In this document: piece by piece, positions 15,853 through 24,628 of the stretch
How positions within the stretch are numbered: the first letter of the stretch is position 1
Layout of the letters: every line of letters starts with the position of its first letter
Assembly (NCBI RefSeq): GCF_039543205.1
Contig: NZ_BAABJH010000002.1
Coordinates: 186,001 to 250,000 of the forward strand
Source: Flaviramulus_B aquimarinus
GTDB taxonomy: Bacteria; Bacteroidota; Bacteroidia; Flavobacteriales; Flavobacteriaceae
Length of the DNA: 64,000 nucleotides
Reading direction: 5' to 3'
Position numbers and translations under genes: made by a program
Notes under the pieces: model-generated
What the model was told of the DNA's origin: nothing
The model's input: the letters and a program-made list of their open reading frames with translations, nothing else
Database searches by the model: none

Positions 15853-18366
15853 CTAAAAATAAAACCCAAAACTTCCTGTAATCCCAAATTTTCTGGCATC
15901 AGGATACATGACCTCATCTTTATAATTCCCTCTAAAATTAAAGTCTAATCGAAACACTTTAAATATATTACCAACACCAAAGCTGTATTCATAATAAGGA
16001 TCCTTTGATGGCGCTACCAAAGGAATAGCATTTTGTAAACCCGTATCGTTAAGTCTTAAGTTTTCATCTGAAATGTCGCCCCAAACACCTCTTATGCTTA
16101 CAATTTCACGAAGATTAAGTTTTCGTAAGAAAGGAATTCTTGAAAATAGACGTCCGTTAAAATTATGTTCAAAATGGAAAGAGGTGTACGTATCAGATAC
16201 AAACTCGTAAAAATCCAATTGTGAGAAGGTATTATAAATTGAAAAGTAGGATTGGTTTCCTGGAATAACACTCAATAAACCCAAGGGCACCTCGCCAAAG
16301 GTTTTACCAGCTTCAATACTAGTGGTTAATCTTCCAAAACCACCCATCTGCCAAGGCTGTATGTATGAAAACTGAACTTTGGTGTAATCGAAATCGCTAT
16401 CAAACACACCTTTATCACCGCGAGTCACTTGTGCAAAAAGACGCGCGAAATCATCATTTGCCGTTCGACGTTCCACACCAAAACCGGTCATTTTTCGCTT
16501 TGGAAAATAGGACAATGACAATGTCGATTCAAACTGTTTAATTTCCGACGAAAGTCCCGTTGGCGAATCATCATCGACATAATCCAGACTAAAGGTTGGC
16601 GATGCCGATTCCAAAGTACGGTAGTTTCCACCCAATCTTAAAATAACATTTCGTAAAGGTTCAGCCTGAATAGCTAAACTGGTTAAGTTTATAGACGTCA
16701 ACTTATCATTTGCACTGGTACCAACCACAGAAGAGGATGCTAAACTTCGTCCTAAAACATCTGTAGAATTGGTTAAACTGGCGCCTATTTGCTCAACATC
16801 CCGCCTATTGCCACCAGAAATAATTAAACGACTCTTTTTATCTAGTAACCATTTAGCTGAAATACCATATTTAAACTTATCATCTCTAAAACCATAAGCC
16901 AAAAACCCTTCCAATCGCCATAGGTCATTCCTACCAAAATAGGTTCGACCGCCGGCACGTAAGCGCAAACCTTCTACTTCATTAAACCCAAAGGTTGAAA
17001 AAATAGGACCATAATCCAAAGGTAAAGTGTTAAACTCAATATAACCCGATGATAAAATACTTCCTATATTATACAAACGCTTAAACTTCTTTACCGTTTT
17101 TAAAGTATCCAACATCTTATAAACCCCTAGTTCATCTTTATTTAGAGCTTCTAATCGGTTGTCATTCCAAAAGGCATCATCTCTATCATAAACATCCTTA
17201 TCATAATTATAAACTTCGGCTTCATAGAATTTTTTGTCTTTTTCTATATCGAATTCATAATTATTGTACAAGGTGGTTCGTTTACCATAAACACCTCTAG
17301 ATTTTTCCTTTTTACTAAACGCAAAATCGGACATCATATAGTCTCGTTTTACAAGAAATAATGAATCGTTTAACACATCAAACTCTTGCTCTATGTAAAT
17401 TTCTTTTACCCAGTTTATATTGGCACTTTTTGAAGCTTGAAGATTAATTTCCTTAATCGCATAGGTGGTATCAGCTACCCAAAAATCACCTTTAAAAGTC
17501 AGTTCATTTTTTCGTCTTGGATAATAAATAACATTGTAACACCACTTATTATCTATAAACGCACTATCGGACAATACATAATTATAAGTATTAATTCCTG
17601 TTTTTGACAAGGGACTTACAAAGCTTTTATCGAAGAACTTTAAATAGTTATCATAAACATTAAAATCGGAATACAAATCATCTACAAAATCGATAATGGT
17701 TTGATTATCACTAAACCCTGAGTTTTTATTTCCTTTTAAAACTTCTTTGTTTTTATTGACAACATTATCACCATAAACCTTTGAAACGGCTTCATTAATA
17801 AACATCGGCAAATAGGTTTTACCCGTTACTCTTGAGGTATCAACTTCATTAAACACAAATTCCATACCTCTAAAAAGCTTACTTTTTATAAGTGCACTAT
17901 CAATGGTATTGAGGTCGAATTCTACTTTTTCATATTTATCGTATTCGTATTGCTTAAACTGTTTTAAACCATTGCTCCGTTTATTGGCCCAGATTTTTCT
18001 GAGTAAGTCTATAGCTGGATTATTCTTTTTCGATTGTTTTCCTGAAATAATAACCACAGCATCTAATGCTGCTGCTTCCTCTTTAAGTATGAATTTTAGG
18101 TTATAGTTTACTTTTTTATCGAGTGGTATATTTAACGTTTCATACCCAATAAAAGACACATTTAAAGCCTCCCAGGTTTCAGGAGATTCTAAATAAAATT
18201 TTCCGTTTTCGTTAGTAATGGTCCCTTGTGTAGATCCTTTAAATATTATGGTTGCAAACGATACAGGTTCATTAAATTCATCAAACACATAACCACTAAC
18301 TTTAGTTTGTGCGACTATGGAAAAAATTCCGAGAAAGAAAAGGGCAATAAGTAATCTTATATTCAT
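15853..18366 (-). CDS. DUF5686 outer-membrane protein with N-terminal carboxypeptidase-regulatory-like domain
   Basis: 837 residues from the preferred start MNIRLL, which gives a clean signal peptide ending VAQ. In-frame ATGs 18 and 24 bases upstream add a short hydrophilic stretch. Residues ~20-105 form a CarboxypepD_reg-like beta-sandwich (VSGYVFDEFNEPVSFATI ... VSFIGYETL). The rest matches the DUF5686 family, ending in strand-rich barrel sequence with a terminal aromatic (GSFGFYF). The family is typical of Bacteroidota outer membranes; its role is unknown. It converges on repeat copy B and is followed on the same strand, transcriptionally upstream, by pdhB. Confidence 0.8.
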   Translation of the reverse strand: MNIRLLIALFFLGIFSIVAQTKVSGYVFDEFNEPVSFATIIFKGSTQGTITNENGKFYLESPETWEALNVSFIGYETLNIPLDKKVNYNLKFILKEEAAALDAVVIISGKQSKKNNPAIDLLRKIWANKRSNGLKQFKQYEYDKYEKVEFDLNTIDSALIKSKLFRGMEFVFNEVDTSRVTGKTYLPMFINEAVSKVYGDNVVNKNKEVLKGNKNSGFSDNQTIIDFVDDLYSDFNVYDNYLKFFDKSFVSPLSKTGINTYNYVLSDSAFIDNKWCYNVIYYPRRKNELTFKGDFWVADTTYAIKEINLQASKSANINWVKEIYIEQEFDVLNDSLFLVKRDYMMSDFAFSKKEKSRGVYGKRTTLYNNYEFDIEKDKKFYEAEVYNYDKDVYDRDDAFWNDNRLEALNKDELGVYKMLDTLKTVKKFKRLYNIGSILSSGYIEFNTLPLDYGPIFSTFGFNEVEGLRLRAGGRTYFGRNDLWRLEGFLAYGFRDDKFKYGISAKWLLDKKSRLIISGGNRRDVEQIGASLTNSTDVLGRSLASSSVVGTSANDKLTSINLTSLAIQAEPLRNVILRLGGNYRTLESASPTFSLDYVDDDSPTGLSSEIKQFESTLSLSYFPKRKMTGFGVERRTANDDFARLFAQVTRGDKGVFDSDFDYTKVQFSYIQPWQMGGFGRLTTSIEAGKTFGEVPLGLLSVIPGNQSYFSIYNTFSQLDFYEFVSDTYTSFHFEHNFNGRLFSRIPFLRKLNLREIVSIRGVWGDISDENLRLNDTGLQNAIPLVAPSKDPYYEYSFGVGNIFKVFRLDFNFRGNYKDEVMYPDARKFGITGSFGFYF

Positions 18367-18427
18367 AACACAAAAAAACTTCATCAACAATCGCTAATGA
18401 AGTCTATATAACGTAAAAAATATTAAT

Positions 18428-19405
18428 TTATTTGTACAACACTTTTTTTACAGCTTTAATAACCTCGTCCTTATTTGGCAACCATTCTTCTAATAAAACT
18501 GGAGAGTATGGTGCAGGCGTATCTGCTGTATTTATTTTTACAACTGGCGCATCTAAATAATCAAATGCTTCAGATTGTACCAAATAAGTAATTTCAGTAG
18601 CCACATTTCCAAAAGGCCAGGCTTCTTCTAAAACTACTAATCTGTTAGTTTTTTTAACCGATTCTAAAATAGCTTTTCTATCTAAAGGACGAACAGTACG
18701 TAAATCGATAATTTCACAAGAAATACCTTCCTGTTCTAATTCGTCTGCAGCTTTATAAGCTTCTTTTATTATTTTACCGAACGATATAATGGTTACATCG
18801 GTACCTTCTCTTTTGGTTTCTGCTACGCCTAATGGAATAATATATTCGCCTTCTGGCACTTCGCCTTTATCGCCATACATTTGCTCACTTTCCATAAAGA
18901 TAACCGGGTCATCATCACGAATGGATGCTTTTAACAAGCCTTTAGCATCATATGGATTTGATGGCACAACCACTTTTAAACCAGGTGTATTAGCAAACCA
19001 ATTTTCAAAAGCTTGGGAGTGTGTTGCTCCTAATTGACCTGCAGAACCTGTAGGGCCACGAAATACAATTGGACACTTAAACTGCCCGCCAGACATTTGT
19101 CTGATTTTTGCAGCATTATTTATAATTTGATCAATTCCAACTAATGAGAAATTAAAGGTCATATATTCCACAATAGGTCTATTACCAGTCATGGTAGAAC
19201 CAATAGCTACTCCAGCAAAACCTAGTTCTGCAATAGGTGTATCAATAACACGCTTTTCACCAAATTCATCTAACATGCCTTTTGATGCTTTATAAGCACC
19301 GTTATACTCTGCTACTTCCTCACCCATTAAATAAACGCTTTCATCTCTGCGCATTTCTTCGCTCATCGCTTCGCAAATAGCTTCTCTAAATTGAATTGTC
19401 TTCAT
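18428..19405 (-). CDS. pdhB: Pyruvate dehydrogenase E1 component, beta subunit
   Basis: Half of the thiamine-diphosphate-dependent E1 that decarboxylates pyruvate and passes acetyl to the lipoyl E2. The 325-residue length, the TPP-domain motif LMGEEVAEYNGAYK and the conserved EEAWPFGNVATEI block near the C terminus are those of E1 beta. The alpha subunit and E2 are not in this window. It is transcribed divergently from etfB across a 155-base region that contains a perfect 11-bp palindrome. Confidence 0.9.
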   Translation of the reverse strand: MKTIQFREAICEAMSEEMRRDESVYLMGEEVAEYNGAYKASKGMLDEFGEKRVIDTPIAELGFAGVAIGSTMTGNRPIVEYMTFNFSLVGIDQIINNAAKIRQMSGGQFKCPIVFRGPTGSAGQLGATHSQAFENWFANTPGLKVVVPSNPYDAKGLLKASIRDDDPVIFMESEQMYGDKGEVPEGEYIIPLGVAETKREGTDVTIISFGKIIKEAYKAADELEQEGISCEIIDLRTVRPLDRKAILESVKKTNRLVVLEEAWPFGNVATEITYLVQSEAFDYLDAPVVKINTADTPAPYSPVLLEEWLPNKDEVIKAVKKVLYK

Positions 19406-19473
19406 TAAATATATTTTAATTCGAATTGCAAAAATAACAATAAATGAGATACCTTTTTACAAGATTTTTTAAA

Positions 19474-19497
19474 ATTTACTATGCACGCATAGTAAAT
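19474..19497. promoter_or_regulatory. Perfect 11-bp palindrome, operator candidate between pdhB and etfB
   Basis: ATTTACTATGC (19474-19484) and GCATAGTAAAT (19487-19497) are exact reverse complements separated by AC. The palindrome lies about 18 bases upstream of a near-consensus -7 box TAACTTCG (19515-19522) for etfB, where the -33 element would be. It is also 69 bases upstream of the pdhB start. The size and symmetry fit a dimeric TetR- or MarR-type regulator, whose identity is unknown. Confidence 0.6.
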
Positions 19498-19560
19498 ATA
19501 TAGAATAAAATAATTAACTTCGTTGCTTGAAAAAATTAAGACATTTTAATATATAAAAAA

Positions 19561-20307
19561 ATGAAAATATTAGTATGTATAAGTCATGTGCCAGACACAA
19601 CTTCGAAGATTAATTTTAGTGATGATAACACTAAATTTGATACTAATGGCGTGCAGTTTGTTATAAATCCAAATGACGAATTTGGGTTAACCCGTGCCAT
19701 GTGGTTTAAAGAAAAAGAAGGCGCCCAAGTTACCGTAGTAAATGTTGGTGGTACAGAAACCGAACCTACAATGCGTAAAGCCTTGGCTATTGGTGCAGAT
19801 GCCGCTATTCGTGTGAATACCCCTGCTACTGATGGTTTTTCGGTAGCCAAACAACTTGCCAACGTTATTAATGATGGCGGGTATGATTTGGTTATTGCTG
19901 GTCGTGAATCTATTGACTACAATGGCGGTATGGTTCCGGGTATGATTGCCGGCCTAACCCATGCTAACTTTGTAAATAACTGTATTGGCCTTGAAATTGA
20001 TGGTACTAAAGCTACAGCCGTAAGAGAAATTGATGGCGGTAAAGAAACTGTTTCTACAGCATTACCATTAATTATTGGCGGGCAAAAAGGATTGGTTGAA
20101 GAAAGTGATTTACGTATTCCTAATATGAGAGGTATTATGATGGCTCGTAAAAAACCTTTAACGGTTGTTGAGCCTATAGATACTAATGCTGAAACCACAT
20201 CGGTTTCATTTGAAAAACCTGCTCCTAAAGGTGCGGTTACTTTAGTATCTCCAGATAATTTAGACGAATTGGTAAACCTACTTCATAATGAAGCCAAGGT
20301 GATTTAA
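19561..20307 (+). CDS. etfB: Electron transfer flavoprotein beta subunit
   Basis: 248 residues. The alpha/beta ETF domain starts MKILVCISHVPDTTSKI and contains the VVIAGRESIDYNGG-type AMP-binding region near residue 110. EtfB pairs with EtfA to carry electrons from acyl-CoA dehydrogenases to ETF:quinone oxidoreductase. It is followed 80 bases later by etfA. The upstream palindrome suggests shared control with acetyl-CoA or acyl-CoA metabolism. Confidence 0.95.
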   Translation: MKILVCISHVPDTTSKINFSDDNTKFDTNGVQFVINPNDEFGLTRAMWFKEKEGAQVTVVNVGGTETEPTMRKALAIGADAAIRVNTPATDGFSVAKQLANVINDGGYDLVIAGRESIDYNGGMVPGMIAGLTHANFVNNCIGLEIDGTKATAVREIDGGKETVSTALPLIIGGQKGLVEESDLRIPNMRGIMMARKKPLTVVEPIDTNAETTSVSFEKPAPKGAVTLVSPDNLDELVNLLHNEAKVI

Positions 20308-20387
20308 TAACCAAATTTCAAATACTAGATTCCAACATTTTGATATTTGGAATTTATATTTTGGGATTTATATTTTTGAAAAATATT

Positions 20388-21347
20388 ATGTCAGTTTTAG
20401 TATATACAGAATCAGAACAAGGATTATTTAAAAAAACAGCTTTAGAAGTTGCTTCATATGCCAAAGCAGTTGCAAATCAATTAGGAACAACCGTTACCGC
20501 TATTGCTATTAACGCAAATGATGTATCCGCTTTAGGAAACTACGGTGTTAATAAAGTTCTAAGTGTAAAAAATGCACAATTAGATGCTTTTAATGCAGAC
20601 GCTTATGCAGCAAGTATTAAACAAGCTGCAGAACAAGAAGGCGCTAAAGTTGTTGTAGTGAGCTCAAGTGCAGACAGTAAATATTTAGCCCCGCTTTTAG
20701 CAGTTGGCTTAAATGCTGGTTATGCATCTAATGTGGTAGAAGCCCCCTCAAATACGAGTCCGTTTACAGTAAAACGTACCGCATTTACCAATAAGGCTTT
20801 TGAAACGATTCAAATAAATACCGATGTAAAAATTATTGGTGTTTCCAATAATGCTTTCGGATTGGTTGAAAATACAGGTAACGCTTCCGCTGAAGAATTC
20901 ACACCTACCATTCCAGAATTGGGCGTTACTTTAGCATCTGTGGATAAAGCAACAGATAAAGTCACCATTGCTGATGCCGAAATCGTAGTTTCTGCAGGTC
21001 GTGGTTTAAAAGGCCCAGAAAACTGGGGCATGGTTGAAGAACTTGCTGATGTTTTAGGTGCAGCCACCGCTTGCTCCAAACCCGTTTCCGATTTGGGCTG
21101 GAGACCTCATAGTGAACACGTAGGGCAAACTGGTAAGCCTGTAGCTTCAAACTTATATATTGCCATAGGAATTTCAGGAGCCATTCAACATTTAGCAGGT
21201 ATTAATGCCTCAAAGGTAAAAGTTGTTATTAATACAGACCCAGAAGCACCCTTCTTTAAAGCTGCCGATTACGGTGTTGTTGGCGATGCTTTTCAAGTCG
21301 TTCCAGAACTCATTGAAAAATTAAGAACATTTAAAGGGCAACAATAA
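20388..21347 (+). CDS. etfA: Electron transfer flavoprotein alpha subunit
   Basis: 319 residues from the ATG at 20388 (MSVLVYTESEQG). A longer frame beginning with TTG at 20340 adds a 16-residue hydrophobic stretch not seen in this soluble family and is rejected. The C-terminal FAD-binding domain is clear: VSAGRGLKGPENW, then SDLGWRPHSEHVGQTGK and IGISGAIQHLAGI. It forms the heterodimer with EtfB encoded just upstream. Confidence 0.95.
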   Translation: MSVLVYTESEQGLFKKTALEVASYAKAVANQLGTTVTAIAINANDVSALGNYGVNKVLSVKNAQLDAFNADAYAASIKQAAEQEGAKVVVVSSSADSKYLAPLLAVGLNAGYASNVVEAPSNTSPFTVKRTAFTNKAFETIQINTDVKIIGVSNNAFGLVENTGNASAEEFTPTIPELGVTLASVDKATDKVTIADAEIVVSAGRGLKGPENWGMVEELADVLGAATACSKPVSDLGWRPHSEHVGQTGKPVASNLYIAIGISGAIQHLAGINASKVKVVINTDPEAPFFKAADYGVVGDAFQVVPELIEKLRTFKGQQ

Positions 21348-21376
21348 ATAAATTTTTATAAATTGTATAGTAGTTT

Positions 21377-21451
21377 AGAACTGCTTAAATTAGCATTTTA
21401 TGCTTAAATCTGTTTAAAACAGTTTGGTAAAGTTCTAATTTAAACAGTTCT
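21377..21451 (+). ncRNA. Structured leader or terminator RNA: predicted three-way junction
   Basis: AGAACTGCTTAAATTA (21377-21392) pairs with TAATTTAAACAGTTCT (21436-21451), 16 positions with a single mismatch. Two small hairpins sit inside: GCAT/ATGC (21393-21403) and CTGTT/AACAG (21410-21422). Together they form a three-way junction. TTTGCGTTTTTT follows, and the DUF151 gene starts 18 bases later. It could terminate etfA or be a 5' leader of the next gene. No known RNA family is recognised. Confidence 0.5.
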
Positions 21452-21469
21452 TTGCGTTTTTTATAAATT

Positions 21470-22093
21470 ATGAGTTTAGTAAGATTAAATATAAAAGGGA
21501 TATCCTATAGCCAAACCCAAAACGGTGCTTATGCATTAATTTTGAATGAAGTAGATGGCGATCGTAAACTTCCTATTGTTATTGGTGCTTTTGAAGCTCA
21601 GTCTATTGCCATTGCTTTAGAAAAGGAAATTAGTCCACCAAGACCATTAACACACGATTTATTTAAAAATTTTGCAGATCGATTTGATATTGTTGTCAAA
21701 CAAGTTATTATTCACAAACTTGTTGATGGTGTTTTCTATTCAAGTTTAATTTGCGAACGCGATAAAATCGAAGAAATTATTGACGCCAGAACAAGTGATG
21801 CCATAGCATTGGCCCTTCGTTTTCAAGCGCCAATATTTACTTATAAAAATATTCTTGATAAAGCTGGTATTTACTTAAAAGTAAGTCCTAAAAAAGAAGA
21901 CGAAGATGAAGAAAATCAAGATAGTATTTTAATGGATGAGTTAGTAGCCAATGAATTAGAAGTAAGCGAACCTCGCGAAAATTTTAAAGGAAAAACGTTA
22001 GAAGAACTCCAAACGTTGTTAGAAGAAGCCGTTACTAATGAAGATTACGAAAAAGCAGCACATATTCGTGATGAAATCTCAAAACGAGAATAA
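21470..22093 (+). CDS. Bifunctional nuclease family protein (DUF151) with C-terminal UVR motif
   Basis: 207 residues. Residues ~1-130 are the DUF151 domain (PIVIGAFEAQSIAIALE, IDARTSDAIALALRFQAPIF). The family is named after bifunctional RNase/DNase activity seen in plants. After an acidic linker (~140-165), residues ~170-207 form a UvrB/UvrC-type UVR motif (LEEAVTNEDYEKAAHIRDEI). The DUF151-UVR architecture is common in Bacteroidota. It lies between etfA and the nucleoside transporter gene, 16 bases before the latter, and is preceded by a structured RNA region. Confidence 0.85.
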   Translation: MSLVRLNIKGISYSQTQNGAYALILNEVDGDRKLPIVIGAFEAQSIAIALEKEISPPRPLTHDLFKNFADRFDIVVKQVIIHKLVDGVFYSSLICERDKIEEIIDARTSDAIALALRFQAPIFTYKNILDKAGIYLKVSPKKEDEDEENQDSILMDELVANELEVSEPRENFKGKTLEELQTLLEEAVTNEDYEKAAHIRDEISKRE

Positions 22094-22109
22094 TACCAAT
22101 AATTAAATT

Positions 22110-23639
22110 ATGAGAAAGTTGTTTTTGTCTATTGTTGCTCTATTTTTATTTTTTACTTCAACAAGCATAGCACAAAATTCAGACAAAACAGAACAGCTTG
22201 AAAATATTGAAACCGTTTCGGAAACAGAAACCATATTGGTAGACTCAACGACCATTAATTTTTCTGAAACGGACACTTCAAACACCACCAAAACATCCGC
22301 TTTAAACAAACCAAAAGATACTATAATACCAAGTCAAGGGTTCTCTATAAGTAGCTTATGGCGTGGTGTTCTAGGAATGGTGACTTTAATTGTAGTCGCT
22401 TTTCTTTTTAGTAGTAACAGAAGAGCCATTGATTGGAAAATTGTGGGTATTGGATTAGCCTTTCAATTACTTATAGCCATTGGTGTTCTAAAAGTTGAAT
22501 TTATTAAAACCATTTTTGAATTTATTGGTGGGCTTTTTGTAAGCGTTTTAGATTTTACAAGAGCAGGAAGCAAGTTTTTATTTGAAGGTTTGGTCGTAGA
22601 TATGGATACTTTCGGATTCATTTTTGCATTTCAGGTCTTACCAACCATTATATTCTTTTCAGCTTTAACATCGGTTTTATTCTATTTGGGCATCATCCAA
22701 AAAGTAGTAAAAGCTATGGCATGGTTACTGTCAAAAGCTTTAAAAATATCGGGAGCAGAAAGTTTAAGTGTAGCCGGAAATATCTTTTTAGGTCAAACAG
22801 AAGCACCACTTTTAATAAAAGCCTATTTAGAAAAAATGAACAAATCAGAAATGCTTTTGGTCATGATTGGAGGCATGGCAACTGTTGCAGGTGCTGTATT
22901 AGCTGCGTATATTGGATTTTTGGGAGGTGATGACCCCGTTTTAAGATTGTTTTATGCCAAACACCTTTTAGCAGCATCGGTTATGGCAGCTCCTGGCGCT
23001 ATAGTTATTTCAAAAATATTGTATCCGCAGACTGAAAATGTTAATACCGATGTATCCGTTTCACAAGAAAAAATAGGGTCTAATTTTTTAGACGCTATTG
23101 CTAACGGAACTACTGAAGGCTTAAAACTAGCCGTTAATGTTGGCGCTATGCTTTTAGTATTTGTAGCGTTCATTGCTATGTTTAATGGCATTTTAGGATG
23201 GATTGGCGATGTATCGTCTATAAATAAATGGATAGCAACTAATACGGCTTATGACAGTTTATCACTTGAACTTATTTTAGGTTATGCTTTTGCACCACTC
23301 ATGTGGCTTATTGGTGTTGCTAAAGAGGATATGGCGCTTATGGGTCAACTTTTAGGTATCAAATTAGCCGCAAGCGAATTTATAGGTTATATCCAATTAA
23401 GAGATTTAAAAAATGTTGCCAGTACAATACATCTTAGCTACGAAAAATCAATAATTATGGCTACTTATATGCTTTGTGGTTTTGCAAATTTTGCATCCAT
23501 AGGCATACAAATTGGCGGCATAGGATCATTAGCTCCAGGACAACGCAAAACCCTATCCAAATTTGGAATGAAAGCCCTCATAGGCGGCACCATTGCTTCA
23601 TTAATTTCAGCAACTATTGCGGGAATGATTATTGGATAA
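22110..23639 (+). CDS. NupC/CNT-family nucleoside transporter with N-terminal signal-like extension
   Basis: 509 residues. The concentrative nucleoside transporter core (residues ~95-509) has about ten hydrophobic segments and the family motifs GQTEAPLLIKAY, GGMATVAGAVLAAYIGFLGG and GFANFASIGIQIGGIGSLAPGQR. The first 21 residues read as a signal peptide (ending SIAQ) and are followed by ~65 residues rich in Thr, Ser and Glu that would lie in the periplasm. The first 16 bases separate it from the DUF151 gene. It likely imports nucleosides with Na+ or H+; thyA downstream gives a nucleotide-metabolism context. Confidence 0.9.
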   Translation: MRKLFLSIVALFLFFTSTSIAQNSDKTEQLENIETVSETETILVDSTTINFSETDTSNTTKTSALNKPKDTIIPSQGFSISSLWRGVLGMVTLIVVAFLFSSNRRAIDWKIVGIGLAFQLLIAIGVLKVEFIKTIFEFIGGLFVSVLDFTRAGSKFLFEGLVVDMDTFGFIFAFQVLPTIIFFSALTSVLFYLGIIQKVVKAMAWLLSKALKISGAESLSVAGNIFLGQTEAPLLIKAYLEKMNKSEMLLVMIGGMATVAGAVLAAYIGFLGGDDPVLRLFYAKHLLAASVMAAPGAIVISKILYPQTENVNTDVSVSQEKIGSNFLDAIANGTTEGLKLAVNVGAMLLVFVAFIAMFNGILGWIGDVSSINKWIATNTAYDSLSLELILGYAFAPLMWLIGVAKEDMALMGQLLGIKLAASEFIGYIQLRDLKNVASTIHLSYEKSIIMATYMLCGFANFASIGIQIGGIGSLAPGQRKTLSKFGMKALIGGTIASLISATIAGMIIG

Positions 23640-23647
23640 TCGAATAC

Positions 23648-23672
23648 TTGCTTTTGCAGGAATCTCATTTTG
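23648..23672. repeat. REP-like palindromic remnant (left of a pair)
   Basis: TTGC-TTTT-GCAGGAATCTC is an imperfect palindrome. Its reverse complement begins GAGATTCCTGC, matching the start of the element at 23771-23793 in inverted orientation. Confidence 0.35.
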
Positions 23673-23770
23673 TATAGTTAATAACTTTATAATATATATT
23701 AAAACATCTGGTATTAAAACTTGATGCTTTTCTTTATTTTTAAACCAAGAAAATTTAAGTTCAATTTAAA

Positions 23771-23793
23771 GAGATTCTCCCTTTTGCGGGAAA
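23771..23793. repeat. REP-like palindromic remnant (right of a pair)
   Basis: GAGATTCTCCC-TTTT-GCGGGAAAG forms an imperfect hairpin just before the thyA start. It belongs to the GATTCCC...GGGAAT class seen at 41985-42008. Confidence 0.45.
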
Positions 23794-23797
23794 GTTT

Positions 23798-24622
23798 ATG
23801 AAACAATATCACGACTTAGTAAAACACGTTTTAGAGAACGGCAACGAAAAAGGAGACCGTACAGGTACAGGTACAAAAAGTGTTTTTGGGCACCAAATGC
23901 GATTTGATTTAAGTGAAGGTTTCCCAATGGTTACCACAAAAAAACTGCACTTAAAATCTATTGTCTATGAGCTGCTTTGGTTTTTAAAAGGTGACACCAA
24001 CACAAAATACCTTACCGAAAACGGCGTGCGTATTTGGAATGAATGGGCGGACGACAATGGCGATTTAGGCCCCGTTTACGGCCACCAATGGCGCAACTGG
24101 AACAATGATGACATTGACCAAATTAAAGAGGTTATACATGCGCTAAAAAACAACCCCAATAGTCGCCGTATGTTGGTTTCTGCTTGGAACCCTTCGGTGT
24201 TACCAGATACTTCAAAATCATTTAGCGAAAATGTAGCTAACGGCAAAGCAGCTTTACCGCCATGTCATGCCTTTTTTCAATTTTATGTCGCTAATGGAAA
24301 GTTATCTTGCCAATTGTATCAACGAAGTGCAGATATATTTTTAGGTGTTCCTTTTAATATTGCATCCTATGCCCTATTCACCATGATGATGGCTCAGGTT
24401 TGTGGCTATGAAGCTGGGGAGTTTATCCATACGTTTGGCGATGCTCATATTTACAGCAATCATTATGAACAATTAGAATTGCAATTGTCAAGAGACGTAA
24501 GACCACTACCAAAAATGATATTAAACCCAGAAATCAAGGATATATTCGATTTTGATTTTGAAGATTTCACTTTGGTAGACTATAATCCGCATCCACATAT
24601 TAAAGGGATTGTAGCTGTATAA
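23798..24622 (+). CDS. thyA: Thymidylate synthase
   Basis: Converts dUMP to dTMP using methylenetetrahydrofolate. It is the classical ThyA fold, not flavin-dependent ThyX. Visible residues are the nucleophile C156 in LPPCHAFFQFYV, the phosphate-binding RRMLVSAWNP block and RSADIFLGVPFNIASYA. The 274 residues include a small insertion after PSVLPDTSK compared with the 264-residue E. coli enzyme. The next gene starts 6 bases after its stop. Folate partners folA and folK lie 2 and 16 kb away. Confidence 0.97.
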   Translation: MKQYHDLVKHVLENGNEKGDRTGTGTKSVFGHQMRFDLSEGFPMVTTKKLHLKSIVYELLWFLKGDTNTKYLTENGVRIWNEWADDNGDLGPVYGHQWRNWNNDDIDQIKEVIHALKNNPNSRRMLVSAWNPSVLPDTSKSFSENVANGKAALPPCHAFFQFYVANGKLSCQLYQRSADIFLGVPFNIASYALFTMMMAQVCGYEAGEFIHTFGDAHIYSNHYEQLELQLSRDVRPLPKMILNPEIKDIFDFDFEDFTLVDYNPHPHIKGIVAV

Positions 24623-24628
24623 AATTTT

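Noticed and set aside
20340..20387. N-terminal extension of EtfA starting at TTG
   Set aside because: It adds a hydrophobic stretch foreign to a soluble family; ATG 20388 gives the conserved N terminus.
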